In this document: positions 45,221 through 52,904 of the stretch, piece after piece
Layout of the letters: the number at the start of each line of letters is the position of its first letter
Numbering within the stretch: position 1 is the stretch's first letter
DNA from: Atlanticothrix silvestris CENA357
Lineage (GTDB): Bacteria > Cyanobacteriota > Cyanobacteriia > Cyanobacteriales > Nostocaceae
Assembly: GCF_016056295.1 (NCBI RefSeq)
Contig: NZ_JAECZB010000026.1
Coordinates: 1 to 52,904 of the forward strand
DNA: 52,904 bases
Reading direction: 5' to 3'
Notes under the pieces: model-generated
What the model saw: the letters and a program-made list of their open reading frames with translations, nothing else
What the model was told of the DNA's origin: nothing
The model's database searches: none
Translations under genes and position numbers: made by a program

Positions 45221-45912
45221 GACGCGATCGCGCTCACCTCGACAGGCAGCATTGTTGTGAGCGTCCAAATAGTTACGGGCTACCCGAATCCGCCGACAGA
45301 CTTCTTTAATCAGCGTATCCCCGTGAGTAGAACGTCTTGCTTTGCCATATCTGAAATACTGTAGGGCGTGTTTTAAACTATAACCACAATTTTAAAACAC
45401 GCCTTAGATAACTGTCTTCGCTGTGATCCATTGTTTCATTTGCTGACTTTGCGATGCTTCCGGGTCTTCGTATAGACAATACACAATCTCTGGCTTTTGT
45501 CCAATTTTCTGTTCAGAAAGATGTTTACAATGCATAGTCGTAGGAAAGGGGCTGGGGGAGAGGTTAAAAAAATACTCGTCGAACTCAGGTTAATGTAACC
45601 TTTTAGTCGTGTCAGTTCAGTAGGGTGCGTTGCGCTGCGCGACAACACAACGCTAGTTTGCTCAAGTCGGGAGACCCCTTCGGGTGACGCTCTCTACGAG
45701 ACGCTAAAAGCGAACGCAAGCTCGCTACCGCTGCGCTAACGCCAGTTGCCTGCGCCGCAGCAATGGACTCACCTTCTACGCAACTGGCTCCCTACATTTA
45801 AATTTTTTAACATAATTTGAAATATTAGTGCCGACCTACTTATAAGCTATAATTACCGTTACAAATCTTTAATTATTTATGCCACCCTAATCAAAGATAA
45901 GTAAACTCAAGA
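45221..45912. other. Repeat-rich tract with decayed gene fragments
   Basis: About 690 bp without a sound gene. On the minus strand 45226-45358 reads through as a 45-codon frame with RRIRVARNYLDAHN, and 45408-45537 as another of about 42 codons (MHCKHLSEQKIGQKPEIV then YCLYEDPEAS); both look like remains of genes. Between them lies a hairpin with 13-bp arms (45365-45377 and 45391-45403, GGCGTGTTTTAAA). About 45542-45594 is copy 3 of the GGGGTTGGGGGAGAGG repeat, and 45610-45800 is rich in GCGCTGCGC, GAGACGCT and CGCCAGTTGCC type repeats typical of Nostoc. Confidence 0.5.
45408..45537 (-). pseudogene. Short coding-like remnant (about 42 codons)
   Basis: An ATG-to-TAA frame on the minus strand encoding MHCKHLSEQ, PEIVYCLYEDPEAS and QMKQWITAKTVI. 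The amino acid make-up looks like that of a real protein, but I cannot name a family. It is flanked by a hairpin on one side and a dispersed repeat on the other, so it is more likely a leftover than an intact small gene. Confidence 0.25.
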
Positions 45913-47895
45913 TTAAAAACCGCTTTGAGAAGTCTCTGTGGGACTGGGACTAACTTTCGCATCTGGTTGGTTAGTATCGATAAATTCTTCTTGATAATTT
46001 TCTTGATCAATTAATTTATCAGTATTGGGCAATTCTTGTTGAAAATTGTTTTGATTCTCTGACTGCTCACGATTTGAAAGTGTTTTTTTTGCCGCATTTT
46101 CAGCAGCTTTTTTAAACAATGGTTCTATTTTGTTTTGCCAGTATTGAATATTAGGCAACTTTTCAGGATGGTTTTTATAATCCAAAACTGTATCCCATTG
46201 CCCATTATCTATCGCTTTATTAATATCATTAAATAGGGCATCTGCTTTAGACCAATCTTGCTGCCATTGGGTAATCATTTTACCTGTTTCTTTAATTCCA
46301 GAAGAAGCATTTGCCGGAATTGACCTCAACAGCGCGATCGCACCGATTAAATCTCCTGAATTATACTTTCGTCTTGCTTTCTCTACAATCTTGACACTAT
46401 TCTCACTAGGCTGCTGTGATTGCGCTGGCGCTTCAGACTCAGATGTGAATGGCTCTAACGGTTCTGGCGATGGAGTTACTATACTTCTAGACTTTGGTCT
46501 TGGCTGGGGAATTGGTCGAGCAGCAATTAAGGTACTATCATCTATTGTCTTAGTTGCAATGCCTTGATCACGCAGACAATACATCCATTGTTCATTATTA
46601 TTAATTACTTCCTTGTGTGCCCAAGCCAAACGACCAGAGTTAAGTTTTACTTCTACCCATCCCAGTTTTGTTTGCTGGCCAGTAACTTCAAACTTGGTAT
46701 TATCACCAACAGTTCTAACTATATTGTCAGAGTTAATAGCACTAGGTTCAGAACGAATATTGGAATTACCCTCAATCACAGCCAAGCATTTGTTGGCTGA
46801 GGCTGTATCATTGCCCGTAAAATTAGTAGCAAAATTTTTAATATTTGGAAATACATTTGCTGCCAAAGCAGCCGCACCACCCGCCAATAATATGCCAATC
46901 AACAACGGCCACGGATCAGGTTTAGTAGAGTTTTGATGAGTAGGTTTAATAGTGGCAGGATTTGCTGGTGCGACTGCGACGGTTTGCTGTCGAGATGTTT
47001 GAGAGAGAGATTTGCTTGGTTGGTAGTTTTGGTTATTGGAGAGTTCTTGAGGTGTAGAAGCTGTCAACACCGGATTCATAGCATTGATACATGCTTGCAA
47101 TGCTTCTGTTGCACTTTGATAGCGGTCTTTAAAGTGATAACGCACCATCTTGGTTAATACTGCTGCCAATCGATAATTTACGTGTGTTAAATGCTGCCAG
47201 AGAATTTCGCCTGTTTCAGGGTTTTCTTGCAATTGGGTTGCCGATACTCCTGTAAGTGCTTGAATAGCAATGATGCCAAGAGAGTAAATATCACTGTTGG
47301 GACGAGGTTTACCTTGCCCTTGTTCTGTTGGCATATACCCAGGCGTGCCAATAGCTACTGTAGCAGTGGGTTGTCCTCCAGCTGTAACCAGTGGTGAACG
47401 TAATTGTTTGACTGCTCCAAAATCTACTAAAACTAATTTATTGTCAGAGACGCGACGAATAATATTATCTGGCTTAATGTCGCGGTGAATCACACCCTGA
47501 CGATGAACAAATTCTAAGATGCTCAGAACTTCTTGCAACAGTTGCATGACTTGGCTTTCAGTCCACTGCTGACCTAGTGTGAGTTCTTCAGTTAAAGTAT
47601 GTCCTTCAATATATTCTTGAACTAAATAAAATTCTTGATTTTCGTCAAAATAAGCCAGCAGCCTAGGAATTTGGTCATGGTTGCCCAGTTGTTCTAATGT
47701 TTCAGCTTCGCCGCTAAACAGCCGCTTGGCAGTTTCAAAGACTCTGGGGTCGGAACTTGTAGGTTTGAGGTGCTTGACAACGCAGATAGGATTACCTGGC
47801 CGCCTAGTATCTTGGGCAATGTAGGTTTGACCAAATCCTCCCGTGGCAAGAACTCTAATTATTTGGTAACGATGGTCTAATAGCTTGCCGATCAT
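45913..47895 (-). CDS. Serine/threonine protein kinase with membrane segment and SH3b domain
   Basis: A Hanks-type (eukaryotic-like) Ser/Thr kinase, 660 aa. The kinase domain covers about 10-270: glycine loop GGFGQTY (19-25), Lys41 in VVKHLK, catalytic HRDIKPDN (137-144) and DFG (158-160). All key residues are present, so it should be active. A Pro/Ser/Thr-rich linker follows, then one membrane span (about 329-349), a bacterial SH3 domain (about 368-440; NIRSEPSA, GWVEVK, LAWAHKEVI) and a helical tail with possible TPR-like repeats (495-600) that ends in a Glu/Gln/Asn-rich stretch. So the kinase is cytoplasmic and the SH3b part extracytoplasmic, a sensor layout. GGGAGGGAAT precedes the ATG. 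Targets unknown. Confidence 0.92.
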   Translation of the reverse strand: MIGKLLDHRYQIIRVLATGGFGQTYIAQDTRRPGNPICVVKHLKPTSSDPRVFETAKRLFSGEAETLEQLGNHDQIPRLLAYFDENQEFYLVQEYIEGHTLTEELTLGQQWTESQVMQLLQEVLSILEFVHRQGVIHRDIKPDNIIRRVSDNKLVLVDFGAVKQLRSPLVTAGGQPTATVAIGTPGYMPTEQGQGKPRPNSDIYSLGIIAIQALTGVSATQLQENPETGEILWQHLTHVNYRLAAVLTKMVRYHFKDRYQSATEALQACINAMNPVLTASTPQELSNNQNYQPSKSLSQTSRQQTVAVAPANPATIKPTHQNSTKPDPWPLLIGILLAGGAAALAANVFPNIKNFATNFTGNDTASANKCLAVIEGNSNIRSEPSAINSDNIVRTVGDNTKFEVTGQQTKLGWVEVKLNSGRLAWAHKEVINNNEQWMYCLRDQGIATKTIDDSTLIAARPIPQPRPKSRSIVTPSPEPLEPFTSESEAPAQSQQPSENSVKIVEKARRKYNSGDLIGAIALLRSIPANASSGIKETGKMITQWQQDWSKADALFNDINKAIDNGQWDTVLDYKNHPEKLPNIQYWQNKIEPLFKKAAENAAKKTLSNREQSENQNNFQQELPNTDKLIDQENYQEEFIDTNQPDAKVSPSPTETSQSGF

Positions 47896-48059
47896 ATTCC
47901 CTCCCCAGAGTTATTACCTAATTTTCCAGCTGGTAATAAATATCTCCAAATTTTCTTCAATGAAATCCGCTATCTTGAGAAAAGATTTAGACTAAAAACG
48001 CAGCTTTTTAATAAACACAGACTGTTAATTTTTCTTTTTAGTGCCCCTGTTTAGTACCA

Positions 48060-48545
48060 ATGCCACCTAGAATAACAAACCCAGTTGCATGGCAGCAGGC
48101 CGAACTTCTCATGCAACCCGCTTTCATTCGCGTTATTGATAATCTCCGCAAGCGTCTTGATACATCTGCTTGGACGGGAACTTACCAGGATGTGATGATT
48201 TGGCCAGCTAACACCACTGATGAAATCAAAGCACTGGTAACTCAACTGTTGCAAGAAATGGAAACTGCAACATTAGAACAGGCTGATGTCATTAGAGAAA
48301 CTCTTGCCCGTTTACCAATGCCCCATCCAGGATATCATCTGGTTTTGCAACGTCAAGGGCAACACGTAAGTATCGATTTATGGGAACTTTGTTACCAAGT
48401 ATGTTTTATTAATTACAGCCCAGAAAATGAGGTAGTTAATATTGATACTAGTTTATTTGATGAACTAGGTGAAGTGGATTGGCAGCTTTTGGAAGATAAA
48501 ACTAAGGAGTTAGTTGAGCAGGTATTTGTAAATTTACCAGGATAA
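48060..48545 (+). CDS. Conserved hypothetical protein, 161 aa
   Basis: I cannot assign a family with certainty. It is acidic, without signal peptide or membrane segments. Visible patterns are WQQAELLMQPAFIRVIDNLRK at the N-terminus, a central ADVIRETLARLPMPHPGYHL, and a C-terminal EVDWQLLEDKTKELVEQVF. It looks like a full-length soluble protein of a type seen in cyanobacteria. The RHH protein gene starts 11 bp after its stop codon, so the two are an operon, which could indicate a regulatory pair, but the protein does not resemble a known toxin. It lies divergent from the kinase gene with a 164-bp spacer. Confidence 0.7.
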   Translation: MPPRITNPVAWQQAELLMQPAFIRVIDNLRKRLDTSAWTGTYQDVMIWPANTTDEIKALVTQLLQEMETATLEQADVIRETLARLPMPHPGYHLVLQRQGQHVSIDLWELCYQVCFINYSPENEVVNIDTSLFDELGEVDWQLLEDKTKELVEQVFVNLPG

Positions 48546-48556
48546 AAATAGCCTAT

Positions 48557-48805
48557 ATGAACAAGCCTGATGATGAACTCGAATTAGACTTAAAACCTCG
48601 TGCTACAGAAACCGTATCAATCGAGATACCAACAGAGACATTACAATCACTCAAAAAAATTGCAGCTAATCGAGATATGTCACTTGATGCATTAATTAAG
48701 TTTTATGTTGGGCAAAGTTTGCGGCAAGATTTAGCTAATTTATCCCTCTTTTATCACTTTGGGAGAACCCAATCGCTGAAAGCCTTTCGAGGCTTTAATT
48801 TCTAA
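48557..48805 (+). CDS. Ribbon-helix-helix type small protein, C-terminus probably altered
   Basis: 82 aa. Residues 17-57 (ETVSIEIPTETLQSLKKIA then ANRDMSLDALIKFYVGQSL) have the strand-helix-helix pattern of MetJ/Arc-type DNA-binding proteins. Related proteins in cyanobacteria, as I recall, continue after LRQDLA with KLFSDRVLETTA-like sequence; here LRQDLANLS is followed by an unrelated tail ending in KAFRGFNF, and the DNA there (AGCCTTTCGAGGCTTTAATTT) has a small hairpin. The C-terminal end may therefore have been replaced by inserted or frameshifted sequence. It is in an operon with the preceding 161-aa protein. Confidence 0.6.
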   Translation: MNKPDDELELDLKPRATETVSIEIPTETLQSLKKIAANRDMSLDALIKFYVGQSLRQDLANLSLFYHFGRTQSLKAFRGFNF

Positions 48806-49079
48806 GTTTTGGCTATAAATTTTAGTTACTGTTAGAAAATAAAGCCTCAAAGCTTGGCTCAATCAAAGTTTCAGAATATTGCTTCGATTATTGTTTTCCG
48901 AGAGTGACAGAACAGGGTTATTCTCCATTTAAGAAATTTAAGCTGAAACTAATATTTAGTCTCAATTTAATAACTACGATCGCTTTGTATTTTTTACCCT
49001 TATTCTATAGAAAAACATGGCGATCGCAGTTATTTCAAAAATAAAATTATGGAAGAATAAATAAATTGAGTAACAAAAA

Positions 49080-49367
49080 ATGCCTATCCAGACAAACTAT
49101 ACTGAAGCTTGTAAAAATTTTGGCAAAATTTATGACGAAGCAATCAAAAGCCGTGAACCTATAGTTATTAATCGTGAAGGTGCTGAAAGCGTATCTGTAA
49201 TTCCTACTGCGGAACTTAATAGCATTTTAGAGACAGCATACTTGTTCCAGTCGCCTGAGAATGCAGCACGAATTTTAGATGCTTTACAACGTGTTAAAGC
49301 AAAGACTAATAAGGCCCAAACCATAGAGGAACTACGAAAGAAGTTTGGACTTTATACTTTAGCTTAA
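49080..49367 (+). CDS. Phd/YefM-type antitoxin without adjacent toxin
   Basis: A type II antitoxin of the Phd/YefM family, 95 aa, which binds operator DNA by its N-terminal half and neutralises a RelE/YoeB- or Doc-type toxin by its C-terminal half. The N-terminal ACKNFGKIYDEA, PIVINREGAESVSVIP and SILETAYLFQSPENAARI segments are typical. A toxin gene would be expected directly downstream, but the next open frame is a GNAT acetyltransferase 83 bp on. The 274-bp region upstream also shows no toxin. It may be an orphan antitoxin or act with the acetyltransferase. Confidence 0.85.
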   Translation: MPIQTNYTEACKNFGKIYDEAIKSREPIVINREGAESVSVIPTAELNSILETAYLFQSPENAARILDALQRVKAKTNKAQTIEELRKKFGLYTLA

Positions 49368-49450
49368 TGGCAGTTTTTTAACTATGTATTTTTTATGTAT
49401 TATTGTGTAGCACAATAATCAAAACTCACAGATTTTTTTTGATATTGCTT

Positions 49451-50002
49451 ATGAGTCAGCAAACTTATCTAAAAGTGCCTTTTGTTTGGGAAGAACCTAA
49501 ACCGTTGATTGAAGTTCCACAGCGGTTGACTTTTAAGTCAGTCAACACAATGCCTGACAATCCATTAATAAAAGTCGTTGCGTGTGTAATGACTTCATCA
49601 ATGGATGCAAGTCATCAGAAACAAGTTTCAGAACATGAGCCTTATGAGGCGGCTGAAAAACTTTTAAATTCAGCCAATGATGGCTTCTCGTATCAAGATG
49701 ACTGGTGGCAGTTTGGGATTAACGAAAATGGGGACATTGTAGGGTTTGTGCTTCCGGTTATATTTGAAGAATGCACCAAAGAGGGCTTAGAAGAAGGGAC
49801 AATCTACGACATCGGAGTTTTGCCAGAGTATCGAGGGCTTGGTTTTGCAAACGATCTTTTGTCACAAGGAACACGTATATTACAAAACGTAAGAGTTTGG
49901 CGAATATTCTGTGATACCTCTGTAAGTAACGTACGGATGATTTCTGCGTTCAAGCGAGTTGGGTATCGACAGTATAGCGAACCTTATGAGCGTCCTATTT
50001 AA
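49451..50002 (+). CDS. GNAT family N-acetyltransferase
   Basis: An acetyl-CoA-dependent N-acetyltransferase; acceptor unknown. 183 aa from the ATG at 49451; an upstream TTG at 49403 is in frame but adds an unlikely hydrophobic N-terminus. The core motif A appears as IGVLPEYRGLGFANDLLS (about 116-133), where R-G-L-G-F-A matches the CoA pyrophosphate-binding Q/RxxGxG/A. The C-terminal NVRMISAFKRVGYRQY fits motif B. GNAT proteins of type II TA modules are toxins paired with RHH antitoxins; here the neighbour is a Phd-type antitoxin and the protein is longer than most such toxins, so that role is only a possibility. Confidence 0.8.
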   Translation: MSQQTYLKVPFVWEEPKPLIEVPQRLTFKSVNTMPDNPLIKVVACVMTSSMDASHQKQVSEHEPYEAAEKLLNSANDGFSYQDDWWQFGINENGDIVGFVLPVIFEECTKEGLEEGTIYDIGVLPEYRGLGFANDLLSQGTRILQNVRVWRIFCDTSVSNVRMISAFKRVGYRQYSEPYERPI

Positions 50003-50043
50003 TGATTACGCTAGCATGTTAGAAGTGAAGCTAGGATTAGGAA

Positions 50044-51048
50044 ATGAATGAGAACCGTTATAAAAAATTAGTAGCAAAACAACTTAGCCAAGATTTTAAA
50101 TCTGCTGTTGAAATTGTTGAAATTCCTATTCCTCAACCTGCTGCTGACCAACTTTTAATTGAAAACAAATTTGCTGGCATTAACGGTGGCTTTGACACCT
50201 TACTTTGTCGTGGTGAGATTCCATATATTAACTTAACTCCTCCCTTTGATTTGGGCGTGGAAGCGGTAGGCGAAGTTGTCGCTATCGGTGAAAATGTCGA
50301 AGATTTTCAAATCGGTGATGCTGTCATAACTACAGCCCGTGGTGGTTATCGAGAATATCAAGTTATCGATGCCAACTTAGCCCTGGAGGTGCGGGAAGCA
50401 ACACCAGAATTACTCACATTAATGCCTACAGGTGTATCAGCTTTAGTGGCACTCGAACAAGCCGGGGAAATGAAAAGTAATGAAGTGGTTTTAGTGACAG
50501 CCGCCGCCGGAGGAACTGGTCATATTGCGGTGCAATTGGCAAAGTTAGCAAATAATCATGTCATTGGGACTTGTAGCACCAAGGAAAAGATGCAAATGTT
50601 AGAGGAATTGGGGTGCGATCGCATCATCAACTATCGCACAGAAAATCTCCCGGAAGTTTTACAGCAAGAGTATCCCAAGGGAATTGATTTAATTTTTGAG
50701 TGTGTGGGTAAACAAGTATTTGACAACTGCTTAGATAATTTAGCAATTCGCGGGCGTTTAGTAACTATTGGGCATATTTCTGAATACGCGAAAAATATAG
50801 AACAGGTGACGCAACCTCGGATTTATCATCAACTAATGTGGAAAGCTGCGTCGGTGCGAGGTTTTCTCATGCCACATTATCAAGAATATATGACAGAGGC
50901 ACGCGATCGCTTATTAAATCTGTTCTACACTGACAAACTCAAAGTTGCCGTTGATCCAACCCACTTCCACGGATTAGAATCTATTCCTACTGCTGTCGAA
51001 TACCTCCTCACTGGTCAAAACTGCGGCAAAGTTGTTGTGAAGTTTTAA
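50044..51048 (+). CDS. Zinc-free MDR oxidoreductase (quinone oxidoreductase/prostaglandin-reductase-like)
   Basis: A medium-chain dehydrogenase/reductase that probably reduces quinones or alpha,beta-unsaturated carbonyls with NADPH. 334 aa. The N-terminal GroES-like part contains FAGINGGFDTLLCRGE and GVEAVGEVVAIGENV; the Rossmann part has VTAAAGGTGHIAVQLAK (about 151-167), the AxxGxxG nucleotide site. The cysteine and histidine ligands of zinc-type alcohol dehydrogenases are absent. It follows the GNAT gene by 41 bp. AGGATTAGGAA before the ATG serves as ribosome-binding site. Confidence 0.88.
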   Translation: MNENRYKKLVAKQLSQDFKSAVEIVEIPIPQPAADQLLIENKFAGINGGFDTLLCRGEIPYINLTPPFDLGVEAVGEVVAIGENVEDFQIGDAVITTARGGYREYQVIDANLALEVREATPELLTLMPTGVSALVALEQAGEMKSNEVVLVTAAAGGTGHIAVQLAKLANNHVIGTCSTKEKMQMLEELGCDRIINYRTENLPEVLQQEYPKGIDLIFECVGKQVFDNCLDNLAIRGRLVTIGHISEYAKNIEQVTQPRIYHQLMWKAASVRGFLMPHYQEYMTEARDRLLNLFYTDKLKVAVDPTHFHGLESIPTAVEYLLTGQNCGKVVVKF

Positions 51049-51087
51049 GAAGTGCGTTAACTAAAAGTAACGCACCCCAAAATTTTT

Positions 51088-51495
51088 TCACGGCACAATC
51101 AATACTGGGCAAGGAGAAAGGTTAATCACGCGAGTCGTAACGCTATCAGTAGCGCCCTCTTCAGTCAAACCTAATCCCCGACAACCCATAATAATTAAAT
51201 CTGCCCCGATTTCGTCGGCGACATCACAGATAGTAAATGCGGGTTTACCTTGCCTTTCTAAAATCTCAGCTTGAATATCTTGCTGAGAAAATAAGGTTCG
51301 GGCATTTTCCAACAGTTTGGCAACTACCTCTGGTGACACCATTGGATCTCCACTAGGTGCTTCTGGGGAGGGTTCTTCCACTACAGACAGCAGCACCAAG
51401 CGGCTGCTGTATTTTTGCACGATGTTGGCAACTACGTCAGCAGCTTCCCGCGCTTCTCGGCTTTGATCAATTGGAAATAACACTGTCTTGAACAT
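51088..51495 (-). CDS. Universal stress protein (UspA family)
   Basis: A small cytoplasmic UspA-fold protein, about 135 aa, made under stress; the exact role is not fixed. The family start MFKTVLFPIDQS and the central DLIIMGCRGLG lead to the usual ATP-binding segment; that segment here reads GCRGLG-8 residues-DSVTTRV, with D in place of the usual Gly before S-V, so nucleotide binding is uncertain. It ends CPVLIVP, as usual. I chose ATG 51495, with AGGTGAGAG just before it; a GTG nine bases upstream is the alternative. It converges with the MDR gene and is divergent from pgk with a 90-bp spacer. Confidence 0.9.
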   Translation of the reverse strand: MFKTVLFPIDQSREAREAADVVANIVQKYSSRLVLLSVVEEPSPEAPSGDPMVSPEVVAKLLENARTLFSQQDIQAEILERQGKPAFTICDVADEIGADLIIMGCRGLGLTEEGATDSVTTRVINLSPCPVLIVP

Positions 51496-51585
51496 CTCTC
51501 TCACCTGGGCACCCCTGACTCCGGTAAAATCTTGATGGTTCTACTTTCAAAACAATAACAAAAAGGCAATCAGGAGGGTCTATCT

Positions 51586-52788
51586 GTGTCCAAAAAAACT
51601 TTAGCAAATTTATCTGCAAGTGATATCTCTGGTAAACGCGCCCTAGTCCGGGTTGACTTTAACGTGCCTTTGGATGACCAAGGCAAGATCACAGACGACA
51701 CTCGGATTCGTGCCGCTTTGCCAACTATCCAAGATTTAACGCAGAAGGGAGCTAAGGTCATTCTAGCCAGCCATTTTGGTCGTCCCAAGGGTGTGGATGA
51801 CAAATTGCGCCTGACCCCGGTTGCTAAGCGTCTTTCTGAATTGTTGGGGCAAGAAGTCATTAAAACTGATGATTGCATTGGCGATGAGACTGCTGCCAAA
51901 GTGGGAGCGTTGCAAAATGGCCAAGTGCTATTACTAGAAAATGTCCGCTTTTATAAAGAAGAGGAGAAAAACGACTCAGAATTTGCCCAAAAATTAGCAG
52001 CCAATGCTGATTTTTATGTAAATGATGCGTTCGGTACTGCACACCGCGCCCATGCTTCCACTGAAGGCGTTACTCACTACTTAAGTCCCTCTGTTGGTGG
52101 ATATTTGATCGAAAAAGAATTGCAGTATCTGCAAAACGCGATCGAAAATCCCCAACGTCCTTTGGCGGCAATTATTGGCGGTTCCAAAGTTTCCAGTAAA
52201 ATTGGCGTGATTGAAACGTTGCTAGAGAAGTGCGACAAGCTAATTATCGGCGGTGGAATGATTTTTACCTTCTACAAAGCCCGTGGTTTGAATGTTGGTA
52301 AGTCTTTGGTAGAAGAAGACAAACTAGAACTAGCCAAGTCTTTGGAAGCTAAGGCTAAAGAACGTGGTGTTGCTTTATTGCTTCCCACAGATGTGGTAGT
52401 AGCAGATAACTTTGCCCCCGATGCCAATGCTCAAACCGTTAGCATTGAAAGCATCCCTGATGGTTGGATGGGTTTGGATATTGGCCCTGATTCTGTAAAA
52501 GTTTTCCAAGAAGCTTTGGCTGATTGCAAAACCGTGATTTGGAACGGGCCAATGGGTGTGTTTGAGTTTGATAAATTTGCAGTAGGTACAGAAGCGATCG
52601 CTCATACTCTAGCTGAAATTAGCAAAACTGGCACAACCACAATCATCGGTGGTGGCGACTCGGTGGCGGCTGTGGAAAAGGTCGGTTTAGCCGATCAAAT
52701 GAGCCACATCTCCACCGGCGGCGGCGCTAGCTTGGAGTTACTCGAAGGCAAAGTATTGCCTGGAATTGCAGCGCTAGATGAAGCGTAG
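51586..52788 (+). CDS. pgk: Phosphoglycerate kinase
   Basis: Converts 3-phosphoglycerate and ATP to 1,3-bisphosphoglycerate in the Calvin cycle and the reverse in glycolysis. 400 aa, full length. The family signature [12 protein letters not shown] (about 22-33), [10 protein letters not shown] (about 60-69), [13 protein letters not shown] (145-157) and the C-terminal [11 protein letters not shown] and [13 protein letters not shown] segments are all present. The start is the GTG at 51586, with AGGAGG 9 bp before it and no better ATG near. A core housekeeping gene, divergent from the universal stress protein gene. Confidence 0.97.
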   Translation: MSKKTLANLSASDISGKRALVRVDFNVPLDDQGKITDDTRIRAALPTIQDLTQKGAKVILASHFGRPKGVDDKLRLTPVAKRLSELLGQEVIKTDDCIGDETAAKVGALQNGQVLLLENVRFYKEEEKNDSEFAQKLAANADFYVNDAFGTAHRAHASTEGVTHYLSPSVGGYLIEKELQYLQNAIENPQRPLAAIIGGSKVSSKIGVIETLLEKCDKLIIGGGMIFTFYKARGLNVGKSLVEEDKLELAKSLEAKAKERGVALLLPTDVVVADNFAPDANAQTVSIESIPDGWMGLDIGPDSVKVFQEALADCKTVIWNGPMGVFEFDKFAVGTEAIAHTLAEISKTGTTTIIGGGDSVAAVEKVGLADQMSHISTGGGASLELLEGKVLPGIAALDEA

Positions 52789-52792
52789 AAAT

Positions 52793-52904
52793 TAGGGGCT
52801 AGGGGCTAGGGGCTAGGGAGCAGGGGAGCAGTAAGAGGGGAAAAGGGTAAAGGATGAAAAACCAACCCTTTAACCCTGCCCCTTATCCCCAAAGGGGGCC
52901 CCAC
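52793..52904. repeat. Heptamer tandem repeat and inverted copy of the left-edge repeat
   Basis: TAGGGGC is repeated three times in tandem from 52793 to 52813, followed by a diverged unit. From 52864 to 52902 the sequence is the exact reverse complement of bases 1-39. Both are typical of Nostoc intergenic repeats. Confidence 0.75.

Noticed and set aside
45436-45648. 70-aa minus-strand open frame
   Set aside because: It overlaps a dispersed repeat, and the adjacent frame has the more protein-like composition.
1-52904. Whole window as a composite transposon bounded by inverted repeats
   Set aside because: The terminal repeat is a short non-coding dispersed element, no transposase is associated with it, and the interior holds housekeeping genes such as pgk.
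1-52904. tRNA, rRNA or riboswitch
   Set aside because: No cloverleaf, rRNA segment or known riboswitch core was recognised by reading; a covariance-model scan would be needed to exclude small ncRNAs.

Overview
The window is chromosomal DNA of a filamentous, heterocystous-type cyanobacterium, most likely Nostoc or Anabaena. The signs are many GCGATCGC (HIP1) octamers, heptanucleotide tandem repeats of the Nostoc kind, a cyanobacterial CO2-uptake NDH-1 cassette, a bicarbonate transporter, a diflavin flavodiiron protein, and a phenylalanine ammonia-lyase that looks nearly identical to the Anabaena variabilis enzyme as I recall it. No rRNA, tRNA or CRISPR array was recognised.

Region 1 (0-12 kb) is an inorganic-carbon island. 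On the minus strand lie a PsiE-family membrane protein, a class C flavodiiron protein, and cmpB and cmpA of a bicarbonate ABC transporter with no ATPase genes beside them. Divergent from these run ndhF3, ndhD3, a CDP-alcohol phosphatidyltransferase-like gene and cupA on the plus strand, which encode the low-CO2-inducible NDH-1MS CO2-uptake module. The shared 1.4-kb spacer holds a dispersed repeat that seems to have been hit by two later insertions: a MITE-like element and an IS4-type transposase remnant. An RMD1/YagE protein and an exported RidA-like protein follow on the minus strand.

Region 2 (13.8-39.7 kb) is a biosynthetic cluster on the plus strand: type II thioesterase, MFS exporter, phenylalanine ammonia-lyase, acyl-activating enzyme fused to an ACP, PKS (KS-AT-DH-KR-ACP), PKS (KS-AT-KR-ACP-KS-broken AT-three 44-aa repeats), and an NRPS of unusual order ACP-C-PCP-A-C/E whose A-domain code (DIWHVSLIDK) suggests serine. 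The gene set suggests that PAL makes cinnamate, the ligase loads it as a starter, the PKSs extend it, and the NRPS adds serine. A DAHP synthase at 43.3 kb, the first shikimate enzyme, probably belongs to the same programme and would supply phenylalanine. Six upstream regions (thioesterase, PAL, ligase, second PKS, NRPS, DAHP synthase) carry a shared motif, TTGCATAAAT-N13-(G/C)(C/T)GATAAGT or a close variant, always with a 13-nt spacer. I read it as a cluster-specific promoter or operator. Strong hairpins separate several of the units. I know of no characterised product for this architecture.

Region 3 (39.9-52.9 kb) is mixed: a secreted protein with a PEP-CTERM-like tail, DUF4386 and SDR genes, the DAHP synthase, a small hypothetical protein, a repeat-rich tract with gene debris, a Ser/Thr kinase with an SH3b domain, a hypothetical/RHH pair, an orphan Phd-type antitoxin, a GNAT acetyltransferase, an MDR oxidoreductase, a universal stress protein and phosphoglycerate kinase (pgk). 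The two ends of the window are inverted copies of one dispersed repeat (39 bp exact), which fits an assembly contig broken at repeats.
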